DNA from: Candidatus Nanopelagicus limnes
GTDB taxonomy: Bacteria > Actinomycetota > Actinomycetes > Nanopelagicales > Nanopelagicaceae
Length of the DNA stretch: 64,000 nt
Reading direction: 5' to 3'
Assembly: GCF_002287885.2 (NCBI RefSeq)
Contig: NZ_CP016768.2
Coordinates: 682,001-746,000, forward strand
Positions 1-10,649 of the stretch are shown here, one piece after another. Below the pieces are notes generated by a model, which saw nothing but the letters and a program-made list of their open reading frames with translations, had not been told where the DNA came from and did not search any database. The translations under genes and the position numbers were made by a program. Within the stretch, counting starts at the first letter, position 1, and each line of letters starts with the position of its first letter.

Positions 1-1293
1 ATCAACTGGTTCAAACATTGGCGCGTCAACAATCCAAACAAACTTCCATGCTTTTTCATCAATTAAATTGCAACGCTGACCAATCTCCAAGCGAACTGCA
101 CCTAATAAGCTCTGCGAAGAAACAGTTGATCCAGCAGCAAAGAAAATTGCATCACCGTTTTTAGCACCGACTTGATTGGCAATCCCAGCACTTTCCTTCT
201 CTGATAAATTCTTAGCAACTGGACCAGATAATGTTGCGTCCTCGCCAACTAATATGTAAGCCAATCCTTTAGCACCTCTTGCTTTAGCCCAATCCTGCCA
301 AGCATCTAACTCTCGTCGAGGTGAGCTTGCCCCACCTGGCATAACTACAGCACCGACATACTCAGCTTGGAAAACCCTAAAAGAGGTGTCCTTAAAGAAT
401 TCAGTAACATCGCTAATCTTGTTATCAAAACGTAGGTCAGGTTTATCTGAACCATAATCCTTCATAGCATCGCGATAAGTCATATGCGGTATTGGGGTTG
501 GGATCTTATAACTAACCACTTTTTCAAAAACATTTACCAAGACTTTTTCTGCTATTGCAATCACATCGCCTTGATCGGCAAATGAAATCTCAATATCTAG
601 TTGTGTAAACTCTGGTTGGCGGTCTGCCCGAAAATCTTCATCTCGAAAACATCTTGCGATTTGGTAGTACCTCTCCATGCCAGCAACCATCAGTAATTGC
701 TTGAACAACTGGGGTGATTGCGGCAACGCATACCAAGATCCTGGCTGAAGCCTGACTGGCACCAAGAAATCTCTGGCGCCTTCCGGAGTGGATCTAGTTA
801 GGTAAGGTGTTTCAATTTCAAGAAAATCCTGCTGCGCCATTACATCTCGAATTGCTGTGGTTACCTTAGATCGCAATCTTAAATTCTTAGCTGGTCCTTC
901 TCTCCTTAAATCTAAATAGCGGTATTTCAGTCGCACCTCTTCTGAAATGTTGCCTATATCCCCACTATCAACTGGAAAAGGCAGTGCTGCAGCTTCACTT
1001 AACACCTTAAGTTCTTCACAAACCACTTCGATTTCACCAGTTGGAATCTCTTTATTCTCATTACCAGCAGGACGTGTCTTGACTACTCCTGAAATTAATA
1101 CACACCATTCTGCGCGAAGTTCACCCGCCACTTTTTCATCATTAATTACTACCTGAACTGCCCCAGTTGAATCACGTAAATCAATAAAGGCAACCCCTCC
1201 ATGATCTCTGCGACGAGCCACCCAACCAGCAAGAACAACTTGAGTTCCAACTGAACTAGCATTTAAAGATCCAGCATCATGGGTGCGCAGCAT
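1..1293 (-). CDS. aspS: Aspartyl-tRNA synthetase (partial, C-terminus beyond the window)
   Basis: Class II synthetase that charges tRNA-Asp in the cytosol. The reading frame is open from an ATG to the window edge, giving 431 residues of a family usually near 590. Visible are the N-terminal OB-fold anticodon-binding domain (about residues 1-105, with [11 protein letters not shown] and FIDLRDSTG), the active-site entry with PQSPQLFKQ near 191-199, and class II motif 2 with [16 protein letters not shown] from residue 216. The bacterial insertion domain follows and the last catalytic motif is cut off. The gene starts 6 bases after the hisS stop, so it is probably co-transcribed with hisS and the upstream hydrolase, as in other actinobacteria. 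Confidence 0.95.
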   Translation of the reverse strand, partial: MLRTHDAGSLNASSVGTQVVLAGWVARRRDHGGVAFIDLRDSTGAVQVVINDEKVAGELRAEWCVLISGVVKTRPAGNENKEIPTGEIEVVCEELKVLSEAAALPFPVDSGDIGNISEEVRLKYRYLDLRREGPAKNLRLRSKVTTAIRDVMAQQDFLEIETPYLTRSTPEGARDFLVPVRLQPGSWYALPQSPQLFKQLLMVAGMERYYQIARCFRDEDFRADRQPEFTQLDIEISFADQGDVIAIAEKVLVNVFEKVVSYKIPTPIPHMTYRDAMKDYGSDKPDLRFDNKISDVTEFFKDTSFRVFQAEYVGAVVMPGGASSPRRELDAWQDWAKARGAKGLAYILVGEDATLSGPVAKNLSEKESAGIANQVGAKNGDAIFFAAGSTVSSQSLLGAVRLEIGQRCNLIDEKAWKFVWIVDAPMFEPVD

Positions 1294-1299
1294 TACGGA

Positions 1300-2556
1300 T
1301 TACTTCCCAATCTTTTGAATTAGTTCTGAAGCATCAAGGCTACTAGATATCACTTCGCCGCTGCTCATCAATTTCAATTCGCAATTTCCAGTGGTAATTT
1401 CATCATCACCGATTACTAATCCATATTTAGCGCCACTTTTATCAGCAGCTTTCATGGCGCCTTTCAGCGCACGATCTCCATAAGCCATATCGCAGGTGAT
1501 TCCTGCTTCACGCAATTCAGCTAATAATTTGAATCCGGCAGCCTTGCCCGCATCGGTAATAGGCGCGATGAAAAGTTGAATCTGATTAATAACTGCTGGC
1601 AGTGAATTTTCTGCTTGGCACGCCATCAAAATACGATCTACTCCTAAACCAAAACCAATCCCACTCACATCAGCTCCACCGAGTGATGCCATTAGGCCGT
1701 CGTATCTGCCACCACCACCAATTCCAGATTGAGCGCCAAGCATTTCATGATCAAACTCAAAGGTAGTGCCGGTGTAGTAATCAAGACCACGCACCATTCT
1801 CGGATTTATCTTGAATTCGATACCAATATTTTTTAACAACCCCTGCACAGTTTCAAAATGCTGTTTGCTTTCTTTATTGAGGTAGTCAAGCAATAGCGGA
1901 GCTTTTGCCATTGCTGTTTTTATCTCTTCACGCTTATCATCAAATAGTCTCAATGGATTAAGTTGTGCTCGAACTTGCGTGGCTTCATCTAATTTCAGCC
2001 CAGCAATGTATTTAACTAAGTCCTTTCGGTGGGCATCTCGACTAATTGAATCACCTAGGGATGTGATATTTAATTTGTATTTCTTTAACCCCAACGCTTT
2101 AAATGCTGAATCTGCAACTGCAATAACTTCAACATCTATCTCTGGATCGCTATAACCAATCGCTTCAATACCAACTTGATAGAACTGACGATATCTACCT
2201 GCTTGCGGACGTTCGGCTCGAAAAAAGGGTCCCGTGTAAAAGAGTTTTACCGGCAATTGGCCTTTATCTAAATTATGTTCAATCACAGCACGCATTACTC
2301 CGGCTGTACCTTCAGGTCTTAGCGTTATTGAGCGACCACCGCGATCTTCAAAGGTATACATCTCCTTACTAACTACATCAGTAGATTCGCCCACACCTCG
2401 CGTAAAAACTTCCGTATCTTCAAAAACTGGCAGTTCAATTAAGTTATAACCTGCAAGGCGAGCTGTTCTTAGTAACTGCTTTCGCACATATTCGAATTGA
2501 TTTGAGTTAGGCGGAAAATACTCACTGACTCCTTTGGGCGCTTGAAACTTACTCAA
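1300..2556 (-). CDS. hisS: Histidyl-tRNA synthetase
   Basis: Class II synthetase that charges tRNA-His; 418 residues, normal for the bacterial enzyme. Class II motif 2 is seen as [17 protein letters not shown] near residue 111, the histidine-binding motif as [13 protein letters not shown] near 256, and motif 3 as [11 protein letters not shown] near 300. A C-terminal anticodon-binding domain follows. The start is a TTG, preceded by the purine-rich GGGCGGTGA of the end of the upstream gene; the gap to that gene is 4 bases, which suggests translational coupling. No closer in-frame ATG gives a full N-terminus. Confidence 0.95.
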   Translation of the reverse strand: MSKFQAPKGVSEYFPPNSNQFEYVRKQLLRTARLAGYNLIELPVFEDTEVFTRGVGESTDVVSKEMYTFEDRGGRSITLRPEGTAGVMRAVIEHNLDKGQLPVKLFYTGPFFRAERPQAGRYRQFYQVGIEAIGYSDPEIDVEVIAVADSAFKALGLKKYKLNITSLGDSISRDAHRKDLVKYIAGLKLDEATQVRAQLNPLRLFDDKREEIKTAMAKAPLLLDYLNKESKQHFETVQGLLKNIGIEFKINPRMVRGLDYYTGTTFEFDHEMLGAQSGIGGGGRYDGLMASLGGADVSGIGFGLGVDRILMACQAENSLPAVINQIQLFIAPITDAGKAAGFKLLAELREAGITCDMAYGDRALKGAMKAADKSGAKYGLVIGDDEITTGNCELKLMSSGEVISSSLDASELIQKIGK

Positions 2557-2560
2557 GTTT

Positions 2561-3253
2561 TCACCGCCCGTTCTGATCTAAAAAATCATCTTGCAGGTAA
2601 GGATTTCTTACTCGCTCTGTGCCGATTGTAGTTTGCCCACCATGTCCAGGTAGGACATTTAGGCTATCTGGAAGGGTCAAAATTCGATCTCGTAAGGTTT
2701 TTCGCATCTGACTGGCTGAACCAGTAGGTAAATCAGTTCTTCCGATGCTACCGGCAAAAAGCACATCACCAGAAATTAATTGCTTATCATCAACAGTAAA
2801 AATAACTGAACCCTTGGTATGGCCGGGCGCAAAGATAGAAGTAATTTTCATTCCTGCAACTTCAAATGTTGAAAAATCTTCCAGCTCAACTATTTCATCT
2901 GGTTCTTTGAATTTTTCAACTCCAAAAGCCTTCAGAAATTGTTCACTTACACCACCACGATCTAATGCACCCATCGGATCTGTAAGGAGAAATCGATCAT
3001 CACCGGTTACAAAGGTTCGCATGGGAACTTGCTTTGTTAAAGGAAGAACGGAAAATGTATGATCTAAATGTCCATGTGTTATGAACACAGCTACGGGTTT
3101 TAGTTTAAGTTCTGAAACCTTTTGTTCGATCTCATTTACTAGATTCGGTTTGGCCATGCCTGGATCGACAATGATGCATTCGTTCCCAGTACCTACGGCT
3201 AGGATCCAGCAATTTGTTTCAAAATAGGGTGCGATTACACGATCAATTAACAC
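2561..3253 (-). CDS. Metallo-beta-lactamase-fold hydrolase (glyoxalase II-like)
   Basis: A 230-residue MBL-fold hydrolase. The zinc motif THGHLDH lies at residues 59-65, followed by [24 protein letters not shown] and a C-terminal LPGHGG motif, the usual set for the glyoxalase II / YcbL group. The likely reaction is hydrolysis of a thioester or similar ester in the cytosol, but the substrate cannot be read from sequence. The actinobacterial neighbour of hisS and relA is the same family (Rv2581c in M. tuberculosis, from memory). The start is GTG with a good Shine-Dalgarno (GAAAGGGG) upstream, and this gene appears to head the operon with hisS and aspS. Confidence 0.85.
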   Translation of the reverse strand: MLIDRVIAPYFETNCWILAVGTGNECIIVDPGMAKPNLVNEIEQKVSELKLKPVAVFITHGHLDHTFSVLPLTKQVPMRTFVTGDDRFLLTDPMGALDRGGVSEQFLKAFGVEKFKEPDEIVELEDFSTFEVAGMKITSIFAPGHTKGSVIFTVDDKQLISGDVLFAGSIGRTDLPTGSASQMRKTLRDRILTLPDSLNVLPGHGGQTTIGTERVRNPYLQDDFLDQNGR

Positions 3254-3295
3254 TACTCACCCCTTTCAATCATCCATCTTTTGCTTCAAATTTCC

Positions 3296-3325
3296 CTAAA
3301 AGATGGTGCCTAGGCTATCTTTTAG
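3296..3325. promoter_or_regulatory. 30-base near-perfect palindrome in a divergent promoter region
   Basis: The arms CTAAAAGAT and ATCTTTTAG are perfect 9-base inverted repeats, and the centre contains a second perfect palindrome, GCCTAGGC. Because the centre is itself self-complementary, this looks more like a double-stranded protein site than an RNA hairpin. It lies between the MBL hydrolase operon (minus) and the DUF349 gene (plus). A separate 10-base palindrome, CGCAATTGCG, lies at 3352-3361. The function is unknown. Confidence 0.45.
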
Positions 3326-3430
3326 CCAGTAGCAAACCCAGTAATTAATGGCGCAATTGCGTTAATGATTACTACGCCCCCACATAACGAAATCTAATAA
3401 ACAGAAATCGTGCAACGAAAGGTCAACATA

Positions 3431-4738
3431 ATGGAAAACTCATCAACACCAAACCTTTCTAATACCGGGGCAGCATCGGCACTTATAGGTGATCCAGCAA
3501 AATTTGGCCGAGTCGGCGAAGATGGCACTGTTTACGTAATTACTCCAACTGGTGATCGCGCTGTTGGTTCCTACCCAGGCAAGTCGCCAGACGAAGCACT
3601 TGCTTATTTTGTTAAGAAATTTGAAATGGCTGCATCTGAAGTTGCACTCCTTGCTGCGCGAATTCGATCCGGCGCAATGGTGCCAAGTGATGCACATGAA
3701 GCTGTGAACAGGTTGCGTACCCAGATCTCTGATTTAAATGGCGTAGGTGACCTAGCAAACCTTTCAGCATCACTAGAAAAAATTCCAGCATTAATAACCG
3801 AGCATGAAGGTGCCTACCAGGCACGTAAAGCAGCGCAATCCGCTGAAAAAGAAGCGCGCAAAACTGAAGCCGCAGCCATAAAAGAAAAGATTGTTGCTGA
3901 AGCTGAAAGCCTGATTGATTCAGTTGCTTGGAAAGTAACCACTGCCAGATTAAAAGTACTTTTAGAGGAGTGGAAGAAAGCGCCTCGCTTAGACAAGAAA
4001 ATCGATGCAGCGCTATGGAAGCGTTTCTCATCTTCTCGAAATAAATTTGATAAACGACGCAGAACTCACTTTGCAAGCTTGGATTCTGAGCACAAAAAAG
4101 TTGCTTCAACTAAAGAGGTAATTGTTAAAGAAGCAGAGGCACTGGCAAATTCTAAGGACTGGCTAGGAACAGCCAATAAGTACAAATCATTAATGGATCA
4201 GTGGAAAGCCTCTGGTCGAGGTAAGAAAACTACAGACACCGCGCTTTGGACACGTTTTAAAGCTGCGCAAGATACATTTTTTTCTGCAAAGAATGCGGAT
4301 ATGGCAAAACGCAAGGGCTCAATGGTAGAAAATCTAGCTAAGCGCGAAGCAATGATTGTTGAGTTCGAAGCATTGCTTCCGATTACTGATTTTAAATCAG
4401 CCAAGAAAAAATTCTATGACTTGATGGGTAAGTGGCAGAAAATAGGAATGACGGATCGCAAAAAACGGTCCGCTTTTGATGCCCGAATAAAGAAAGTTGA
4501 AGATGAAATTTCTGATCTAGAACGCAACCATCAACGAAAGAGTGATCCATCTGCTAAGGCTCAAGCAAACAAGGTTGTCCAAGGTTTAGCTGAAGCAATA
4601 GAGAATTATGAGAAGCAAGCTGCTAAAGCAGAAGCTGCTGGTCAAACTGCCAAGGCCATGGTTGCACGAGAGGCTGCTGCAGCTCGTAGAGCATGGTTAG
4701 AACAGGCTGAAAAAGGATTAACTGAGTTCACAAGTTAA
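3431..4738 (+). CDS. DUF349 domain protein
   Basis: A charged, mainly helical 435-residue cytosolic protein with at least three DUF349-type repeats, each with a tryptophan/aromatic helix signature: WKKAPRLDKKIDAALWKRF, WKASGRGKKTTDTALWTRF and WQKIGMTDRKKRSAFDARI. Alanine- and lysine-rich stretches at both ends are likely coiled coil. The function of the family is not settled. The ATG used here has a GAAAGG Shine-Dalgarno nine bases upstream; an upstream in-frame GTG at 3410 has no such site. The gene is convergent with rsh, and the two stop codons overlap by 4 bases. Confidence 0.85.
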   Translation: MENSSTPNLSNTGAASALIGDPAKFGRVGEDGTVYVITPTGDRAVGSYPGKSPDEALAYFVKKFEMAASEVALLAARIRSGAMVPSDAHEAVNRLRTQISDLNGVGDLANLSASLEKIPALITEHEGAYQARKAAQSAEKEARKTEAAAIKEKIVAEAESLIDSVAWKVTTARLKVLLEEWKKAPRLDKKIDAALWKRFSSSRNKFDKRRRTHFASLDSEHKKVASTKEVIVKEAEALANSKDWLGTANKYKSLMDQWKASGRGKKTTDTALWTRFKAAQDTFFSAKNADMAKRKGSMVENLAKREAMIVEFEALLPITDFKSAKKKFYDLMGKWQKIGMTDRKKRSAFDARIKKVEDEISDLERNHQRKSDPSAKAQANKVVQGLAEAIENYEKQAAKAEAAGQTAKAMVAREAAAARRAWLEQAEKGLTEFTS

Positions 4739-6903
4739 TTATTAAAGACTCGATCAACATCATAAACACCTTCAATTAATCTAACTGAACTCAATACCGC
4801 ATCCAAATGGGATGCATCCGCCATCTCAAATGAGAACTTGCAGATCGCAGTTTGATCTTTATTGGTAACCACTGAAGCGCTCAAAATATTCACATGTTGA
4901 TCAGAGAGCGCTTTTGTAACATCAGATAGAAGCCGAGCTCTATCCAAAGCTTCAACTTGGATGTTTACCAAGAACGTACTCTTTGCCGATAAATTCCATT
5001 TCACACCAACCATACGATCACCCTGATGAACTTTAAGATCTGTAATGTTTATGCAATCTGCTCTATGCACAGAAACACCACTGCCACGAGTGATGAATCC
5101 AGTGATCTGATCTCCCGGAACCGGTGCGCAACACCTAGCTAGTTTTACTAAAACGTCATCAGCACCTTCAACATCAATTCCAGTCACGCTTTTTCTGCTG
5201 CGCTTAACGGGTGCAACTAAAGGTGTTAAGTCATTTTCTGGATGGTTATCTCCTGTGCCAAGTAGAGCCATTAACTTCTCAATTACTGAATGAGCTGAGA
5301 TACGACCATTGCCAACTGCTTCATACAAAGACTCAATATCTTCATATCTAAGTTCATGAGATAGTTCTAGAAGTGCGTGTCCGCCCAAGATTTTTTGTAT
5401 TGGCAATCCAGCTTTTCGCATTTGCCTAGCGATTGATTCTTGACCTGCTTCAATAGCCTCTTCTTGTCGCTCTTTGGAGAACCAAGCTTTGATTTTAGAT
5501 CGAGCTCTTGAAGAGGTTACAAAATTTAGCCAGTCATGACTAGGAGCAGCATTTAAACTTTTGTTTGTAACGATATCTACAACATCACCATTAACTAGAT
5601 GTGATTCAAGCGGCACTAGCTTTCCATTAACTTTAGCCCCAACGCATTTATTACCAACTTCAGTATGTACTGCGTAAGCAAAATCTACTGGCGTTGATCC
5701 AGATGGCAGTGCAATCACACTGCCCTTGGGCGTGAATACAAATACCTCTGGTGTCCTAAGGTCATACCGAAGGGTTTCAAGAAAATCGCCAACATCTTCA
5801 CTTTCTTGTTGCCATTCATGAAGTTGTTTTAGCCATAAAGCTTCTGGAGTTTTACCGTTTTCAAGGTTTTTTGTTTTGTACTTCCAGTGCGCAGCAATTC
5901 CATATTCAGCCCGAGCATGCATATCAAAAGTTCTAATTTGAATTTCAACTGCTTTACCGTTGGGTCCAATTACAGTTGTGTGAAGTGATTGATAAAGATT
6001 GAATTTCGGCATAGCAATGTAATCCTTAAAGCGACCTGGCACAGGACTCCACCTTGCGTGAATTGCACCTAGCGCGCCATAACAATCTCTGACCGAGTCC
6101 ACAAGAATTCGAATACCGACTAGATCATAAATATCATTAAATTCACGGCCTCTGACAACCATTTTTTGATAAACACTATAGAAATGTTTTTGCCGACCAC
6201 TCACCTGTGCTTTTATAGTTTCGCCTGCTAAATCTAAATCAATCGCAGAAATAACCTCTGAGGTCAAAAGATCTCTAGCTGGTGAGCGTTCGCCGACTAA
6301 TCTTTCGATCTCTTCAAACTTCTTTGGTTCTAAGACTTTAAATGAAAGGTCCTCAAGCTCCCACTTAATTGCATTCATTCCAAGACGGTGGGCAAGCGGT
6401 GCGTAGATATCAATAGTTTCCCGCGCTTTACGTTCGGCAGTTTCAGAGGCAATAAATTGCCAGGTGCGAGCATTGTGTAAACGATCAGCAAGTTTGATGA
6501 CCAGAACTCGAATATCTCGCGACATTGCGACAACCATTTTACGAAGAGTTTCAGCCTCTGCGGTTGGGCCATAAGTTAATTTATCTAACTTGGTAACGCC
6601 ATCCACCAATGAAGTTACTTCATCACCAAACTCAGCTTTTATTTGTTCGATTGAATAAGAAGTATCTTCTACTGTGTCATGCAATAAAGCTGCCATAACA
6701 GTTGGCAGATCCATTCCCAATTCGGTAAGAATTTGTGCCACTGCAACTGGGTGAGTTATATAGGGTTCACCTGATTTTCTTAATTGACCAGAATGGGCTT
6801 TTTCAGCAGCAACATATGCGCGTTCAAGATCTGAGTTGGAATATCCTGGGTGAGATTTTGCCAGGCCATCGGCCACCGGCTTCAACAATTGAGTACTTGT
6901 CAT
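4735..6903 (-). CDS. rel: Bifunctional (p)ppGpp synthetase/hydrolase, RelA/SpoT type
   Basis: A long Rsh protein of 722 residues that makes and degrades the stringent-response alarmone. The N-terminal HD hydrolase domain keeps HPVAVAQ and HDTVED (residues 75-80), so hydrolase activity is expected. The synthetase domain has RFKDYIAMPK and YQSLHTTV, the RFKD-type loop usual in bifunctional enzymes. TGS (about 390-450) and C-terminal ACT (about 640-720) regulatory domains follow. It is the only Rsh in the window. The order secD-secF-rel is typical of actinobacteria, although the apt gene often found between secF and rel is missing; secF ends 33 bases upstream. Confidence 0.95.
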   Translation of the reverse strand: MTSTQLLKPVADGLAKSHPGYSNSDLERAYVAAEKAHSGQLRKSGEPYITHPVAVAQILTELGMDLPTVMAALLHDTVEDTSYSIEQIKAEFGDEVTSLVDGVTKLDKLTYGPTAEAETLRKMVVAMSRDIRVLVIKLADRLHNARTWQFIASETAERKARETIDIYAPLAHRLGMNAIKWELEDLSFKVLEPKKFEEIERLVGERSPARDLLTSEVISAIDLDLAGETIKAQVSGRQKHFYSVYQKMVVRGREFNDIYDLVGIRILVDSVRDCYGALGAIHARWSPVPGRFKDYIAMPKFNLYQSLHTTVIGPNGKAVEIQIRTFDMHARAEYGIAAHWKYKTKNLENGKTPEALWLKQLHEWQQESEDVGDFLETLRYDLRTPEVFVFTPKGSVIALPSGSTPVDFAYAVHTEVGNKCVGAKVNGKLVPLESHLVNGDVVDIVTNKSLNAAPSHDWLNFVTSSRARSKIKAWFSKERQEEAIEAGQESIARQMRKAGLPIQKILGGHALLELSHELRYEDIESLYEAVGNGRISAHSVIEKLMALLGTGDNHPENDLTPLVAPVKRSRKSVTGIDVEGADDVLVKLARCCAPVPGDQITGFITRGSGVSVHRADCINITDLKVHQGDRMVGVKWNLSAKSTFLVNIQVEALDRARLLSDVTKALSDQHVNILSASVVTNKDQTAICKFSFEMADASHLDAVLSSVRLIEGVYDVDRVFNN

Positions 6904-6936
6904 AGCGCTGTGGCTGTCTTATTTAAATCAATTTAT

Positions 6937-7980
6937 TTAGCGGCGACGATTACGTTTTGGTTGATTGCGAGGTCCACGATCAGGTTGTGCTGTAACTGCA
7001 TTAGCAGCTGAACCTTTTTCGCCGCGGCTACCAACACGTTTAGCCAATGCTTGCATGGCTGGCTCACGCTCGCGTAGTACAGCAAGAATTGGAGTTGCAA
7101 TGAATATTGAAGAGTAAGTTCCAGTTGCAAGACCAATAAATAGTGCAAGTGAAAGATCCTTTAATGTGCCAGCGCCAAGTAAACCTGCGCCAACAAACAG
7201 AATTGAGCCGACTGGAAGAAGTGCGATAAGGGAAGTGTTAAATGATCTAACCAAAGTTTGGTTTACAGCAAGGTTCGCAGCTTGGGAGTAAGTGCTCTTT
7301 CCACTCGCTGCAATTCCTTTGGTGTTTTCGCGCACCTTATCGAAAACCACAACAGTGTCATAAAGTGAATAACCTAAGATAGTTAGGAAACCAATCACAG
7401 TTGCTGGTGTAACTTCAAAACCTACAAGTGCATAGATTCCGACAGTAATAAAGACGTCATGTACTACTGAAATGATCGCTGCAATAGCCATCTTTGATTC
7501 AAATGCCATTGCAAGATAAAGCATTACTACAATCAAAAATCCAAATAAACCATAAAGAGCTTTTCTCGTGATCTCTTCACCCCAGGAAGGGCCAATAATC
7601 TGTGAATCAATTGAATCGATAGTCACATTAAATTTAGATGACAAACTGGCTTCTACTGCGTTTTGTTCTACTGAAGTTAGCGCATCAGTTTGAATTCGAA
7701 TTTTGTCATTTCCAACTTTTTGAATGATGGTCTGTGAAGTAATACCAGCATCAGTTAATGCACTCTCGGCAGTCCGGACTGAAGCATTTGCGGAAGTAAC
7801 AGTAAAAGATGAACCGCCCTTAAATTCAATTCCAAGATGCAAACCTTGAGTGAATAAAGTTACGGCCGAAGCAAGGATCAATAAGCCAGAAATCGAGTAC
7901 CAGATCTTGCGCTTGCCAATGAAATCAACAGAAGTTTCACCTCTATAAAGTCTTCCGCCTAAACCTGAGAACTTAGCCAT
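6937..7980 (-). CDS. secF: Protein translocase subunit SecF
   Basis: Membrane partner of SecD that drives late steps of Sec export with the proton-motive force. It has 347 residues with an N-terminal transmembrane segment, a periplasmic-type domain (about 55-130, starting GIEFKGGSSFTV) and five further membrane segments including the VIGFLTILGYSLYDTVVVFD signature. The tail is basic and disordered (RGPRNQPKRNRRR). Its ATG overlaps the secD stop (TAATG) and has a strong GGGGAGG Shine-Dalgarno inside the end of secD, so the two are translationally coupled. Confidence 0.95.
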   Translation of the reverse strand: MAKFSGLGGRLYRGETSVDFIGKRKIWYSISGLLILASAVTLFTQGLHLGIEFKGGSSFTVTSANASVRTAESALTDAGITSQTIIQKVGNDKIRIQTDALTSVEQNAVEASLSSKFNVTIDSIDSQIIGPSWGEEITRKALYGLFGFLIVVMLYLAMAFESKMAIAAIISVVHDVFITVGIYALVGFEVTPATVIGFLTILGYSLYDTVVVFDKVRENTKGIAASGKSTYSQAANLAVNQTLVRSFNTSLIALLPVGSILFVGAGLLGAGTLKDLSLALFIGLATGTYSSIFIATPILAVLREREPAMQALAKRVGSRGEKGSAANAVTAQPDRGPRNQPKRNRRR

Positions 7981-9515
7981 TACTTGACCTCCCCTGTCTG
8001 CGCAACTTCCTTCTTAACAATTCCTAATGACTTAGCCGAAAATCCAGAGAGTGGATGGCCTTCACTAAAGAAGGCAAATCTCGCCAACACAGTGATCAAT
8101 GGTTTAGTGAAGAAGAAAACAACAATTAAATCAATAACTGTGGTTAGTCCTAATGTAAACGCGAAGCCACGAACACCACCGACAGCGAAGAAGTAAAGCA
8201 TGATCGCAGCAATCATCGAAACCGCATCCGCGACTATCACAGTGCGACGAGCTCTTAACCAACCAGTTTCAACAGCAGATTTAAGTGATTTACCTTCGCG
8301 CACTTCATCACGAATACGTTCAAAGTAAACGATAAATGAGTCTGCGGTAATACCAATCGCGACGATCGCTCCCGCAATTCCAGCAAGGGTTAATGTGAAT
8401 CCAATTAACTCACCCAATAACAAGAATGAAAGAAGTGCGATTGCTGAAGCAACTAGCAATGAGCCTACGGAGACAATTCCTAGCCCGCGGTAGTAAAGCA
8501 ATGAATAAACGATTACTAATAACAAACCAAGGATGCCAGCAATCAAACCACCACGCAGTTGTTCAGCACCTAATGATGGTGAAACCTGTTGCACTTCACC
8601 ACGATCAAAGGTCAATGGCAGTGCGCCGTACTTTAAAACATTTGATAAATCTTGAGCTTCTAGCTGGGTGAAATTTCCTGTAATTTGCGCAGTTCCGGTA
8701 TTTATTGGTTCATTAATTCGAGGTGCTGAATAAACCAATCCATCTAGAACAATGGCTGCTTGATTTTGTGGAGATGGCAGTGAGGTCAAGCGGGTGGTCA
8801 TTGCGCCAAATTTTGTTGTTCCCTCACCATCAAAATCTAAAGTTACATACCAACCTGAAGCACCTTGTGGATCTAATAATGCAGATGCTTTTGTTATTTG
8901 CCGACCTAGGACCTCGGCCGGTGCCAAAATGTATTTACTTGCTCCAGATCTATCGCAACTAACAACTGTTGCGGCTTCATTTCCACTCGCACCACCTTGG
9001 CGATTTTGTGGAAGGGTGCAATCTAAAGCTGCAAATTGAGCGTTTATTTCTGGAGTGACTCCAGCGGGCAAAACTGCTGTTGCAGTATCTGCTGATAATG
9101 ATGTGGCATTTGCTGCGCCCTCTGCCAAGACTGGACGAAATCTAAGTTCAGCAGTTTGTCCAACTAAGTCAACAATACGACGACCAGTTTCTCCTGGAAC
9201 TTGAATAACAATTTGGCGATTAACACCAGTGCCCTGTGCTGAAACTTCAGATTCAGCAACACCTAGTGAGTTAACGCGTTGGCGAATAATTTCAACTGCT
9301 TGATCAATCGCTTCAGCAGTTACTTTTCCAGATTGACCATCTTCAATTCGAGGCTGCAAGGTAACGCTGGTTCCACCTTGTAAATCCAGACCGAGTTTGA
9401 ATGAGGTTGCACCAAGTACGAAGGAAAGGCCGCTCATTGCCAAGATTGTTAGCAGCAAGATAGAGATAGTTCTAACCGCTCTGGCTTGAGTATTTGCAAT
9501 TTTATTAGCAGACAT
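7980..9515 (-). CDS. secD: Protein translocase subunit SecD
   Basis: SecD component of the SecDF export motor; 511 residues from the ATG chosen here. An N-terminal membrane segment is followed by GLDLQGGTSVTLQP, the large P1 region (about 60-320) and five C-terminal membrane segments containing AGAIVAIGITADSFIVYFER. A TTG three codons upstream would also be open, but a TAGAAT hexamer 8 bases before the ATG and the lack of a Shine-Dalgarno point to a leaderless start at this ATG. No yajC gene precedes it; the 78-base gap to ruvB holds no coding sequence. Confidence 0.93.
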   Translation of the reverse strand: MSANKIANTQARAVRTISILLLTILAMSGLSFVLGATSFKLGLDLQGGTSVTLQPRIEDGQSGKVTAEAIDQAVEIIRQRVNSLGVAESEVSAQGTGVNRQIVIQVPGETGRRIVDLVGQTAELRFRPVLAEGAANATSLSADTATAVLPAGVTPEINAQFAALDCTLPQNRQGGASGNEAATVVSCDRSGASKYILAPAEVLGRQITKASALLDPQGASGWYVTLDFDGEGTTKFGAMTTRLTSLPSPQNQAAIVLDGLVYSAPRINEPINTGTAQITGNFTQLEAQDLSNVLKYGALPLTFDRGEVQQVSPSLGAEQLRGGLIAGILGLLLVIVYSLLYYRGLGIVSVGSLLVASAIALLSFLLLGELIGFTLTLAGIAGAIVAIGITADSFIVYFERIRDEVREGKSLKSAVETGWLRARRTVIVADAVSMIAAIMLYFFAVGGVRGFAFTLGLTTVIDLIVVFFFTKPLITVLARFAFFSEGHPLSGFSAKSLGIVKKEVAQTGEVK

Positions 9516-9523
9516 GAGAGCCA

Positions 9524-9529
9524 ATTCTA
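9524..9529 (-). promoter_or_regulatory. -10 box of secDF (leaderless)
   Basis: TAGAAT followed by 8 bases and the secD ATG; no Shine-Dalgarno is present. It overlaps the alternative TTG start and so argues against it. Confidence 0.5.
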
Positions 9530-9593
9530 GGCTGAGGTGAGATTATTGAGAAATCCAAGAATTTAGCCCTGAAATATAGGTAAAAAATAAGAA

Positions 9594-10649
9594 TTATTGG
9601 GCGATATCTGGGTCTTGATCAAAAAGTGTTGCATCCGTTCCAATTTGTGCTGACAACGGCGGCTTAATTCCAAGGTGTGACCATCCAGCTGCAGTTGCGA
9701 TTCGACCTCTTGGAGTTCTAGCAAGAAAGCCCATGCGAACTAAGAACGGCTCAGCTAATGATTCAATTGTTTCTATCTCCTCACCCACCGCCATCGCTAA
9801 GGTTGAAACACCAACTGGGCCACCATTAAAGTTTTTAATCAATGCAGTTAATACCGCTTTATCTAAGCGATCTAAGCCAATTTGATCCACTTCATAGATT
9901 TGCAAAGCGGTTTTTGCATGGTCTAACTGAACAATTTTTTCTTTATTTACTTGGGCGTAATCACGAACTCTTCTCAATAAACGGTTAGCTACTCTAGGCG
10001 TTCCACGGGAGCGAGATGCGATTTCAGCAATTGCTGCTTTATCAATTTCAATCTCTAGCAATTGGGCACTTCGCTTAATAATCTGTGAAAGTTCATCTGC
10101 TTCATAAAAATCTAGTTGAGCAGTGAAACCAAATCGATCGCGCAGTGGGCTAGGTAGAAGGCCCGCTCTAGTGGTCGCACCAACTAATGTGAAATGCGGT
10201 AGCTCCAGTGGAATCGATGTTGCACCTGCGCCTTTGCCTACAATCACATCAACTCGAAAATCTTCCATCGCTAAATAGAGCATTTCCTCAGCTGGGCGAG
10301 ACATACGATGAATTTCATCTAAAAATAAAATCTCACCTTCCACCAAAGAGGAAAGAATTGATGCTAAATCACCAGCATGTTGTATCGCTGGTCCTGAGGT
10401 AATTCGAATCGGACAATCCATCTCTGCAGCAACAATCATAGCCAAGGTTGTTTTTCCTAAACCAGGTGGCCCAGAAAAAAGTATGTGATCTGCTGTGGCT
10501 TTGCGTTGTTTTGCCGCTGAAAGCAATAAATCTAGTTGATCTCTTACTCTTAATTGTCCGACAAATTCATTTAAATTCTTTGGACGCAGGGCTAACTCTG
10601 CAACACGTTCTGCATCATCAGCGTCCTGATCGATAATTCGTTCACTCAT
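9594..10649 (-). CDS. ruvB: Holliday junction branch migration ATPase RuvB
   Basis: Hexameric AAA+ motor that moves Holliday junctions with RuvA. It has 351 residues. Walker [10 protein letters not shown] lies at 60-68, Walker B LFLDEIHR near 108, and the arginine-finger region reads [19 protein letters not shown]-terminal winged-helix domain ends with [15 protein letters not shown]. Its start overlaps the ruvA stop (TAATG), so it is coupled in a ruvC-ruvA-ruvB operon. Confidence 0.97.
   Translation of the reverse strand: MSERIIDQDADDAERVAELALRPKNLNEFVGQLRVRDQLDLLLSAAKQRKATADHILFSGPPGLGKTTLAMIVAAEMDCPIRITSGPAIQHAGDLASILSSLVEGEILFLDEIHRMSRPAEEMLYLAMEDFRVDVIVGKGAGATSIPLELPHFTLVGATTRAGLLPSPLRDRFGFTAQLDFYEADELSQIIKRSAQLLEIEIDKAAIAEIASRSRGTPRVANRLLRRVRDYAQVNKEKIVQLDHAKTALQIYEVDQIGLDRLDKAVLTALIKNFNGGPVGVSTLAMAVGEEIETIESLAEPFLVRMGFLARTPRGRIATAAGWSHLGIKPPLSAQIGTDATLFDQDPDIAQ

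Noticed and set aside
3612-4109. A 165-codon minus-strand frame opposite the DUF349 gene
   Set aside because: Its translation is rich in Leu, Gln, Cys and His, a typical reading of the opposite strand of a coding region, and it has no promoter or ribosome site.
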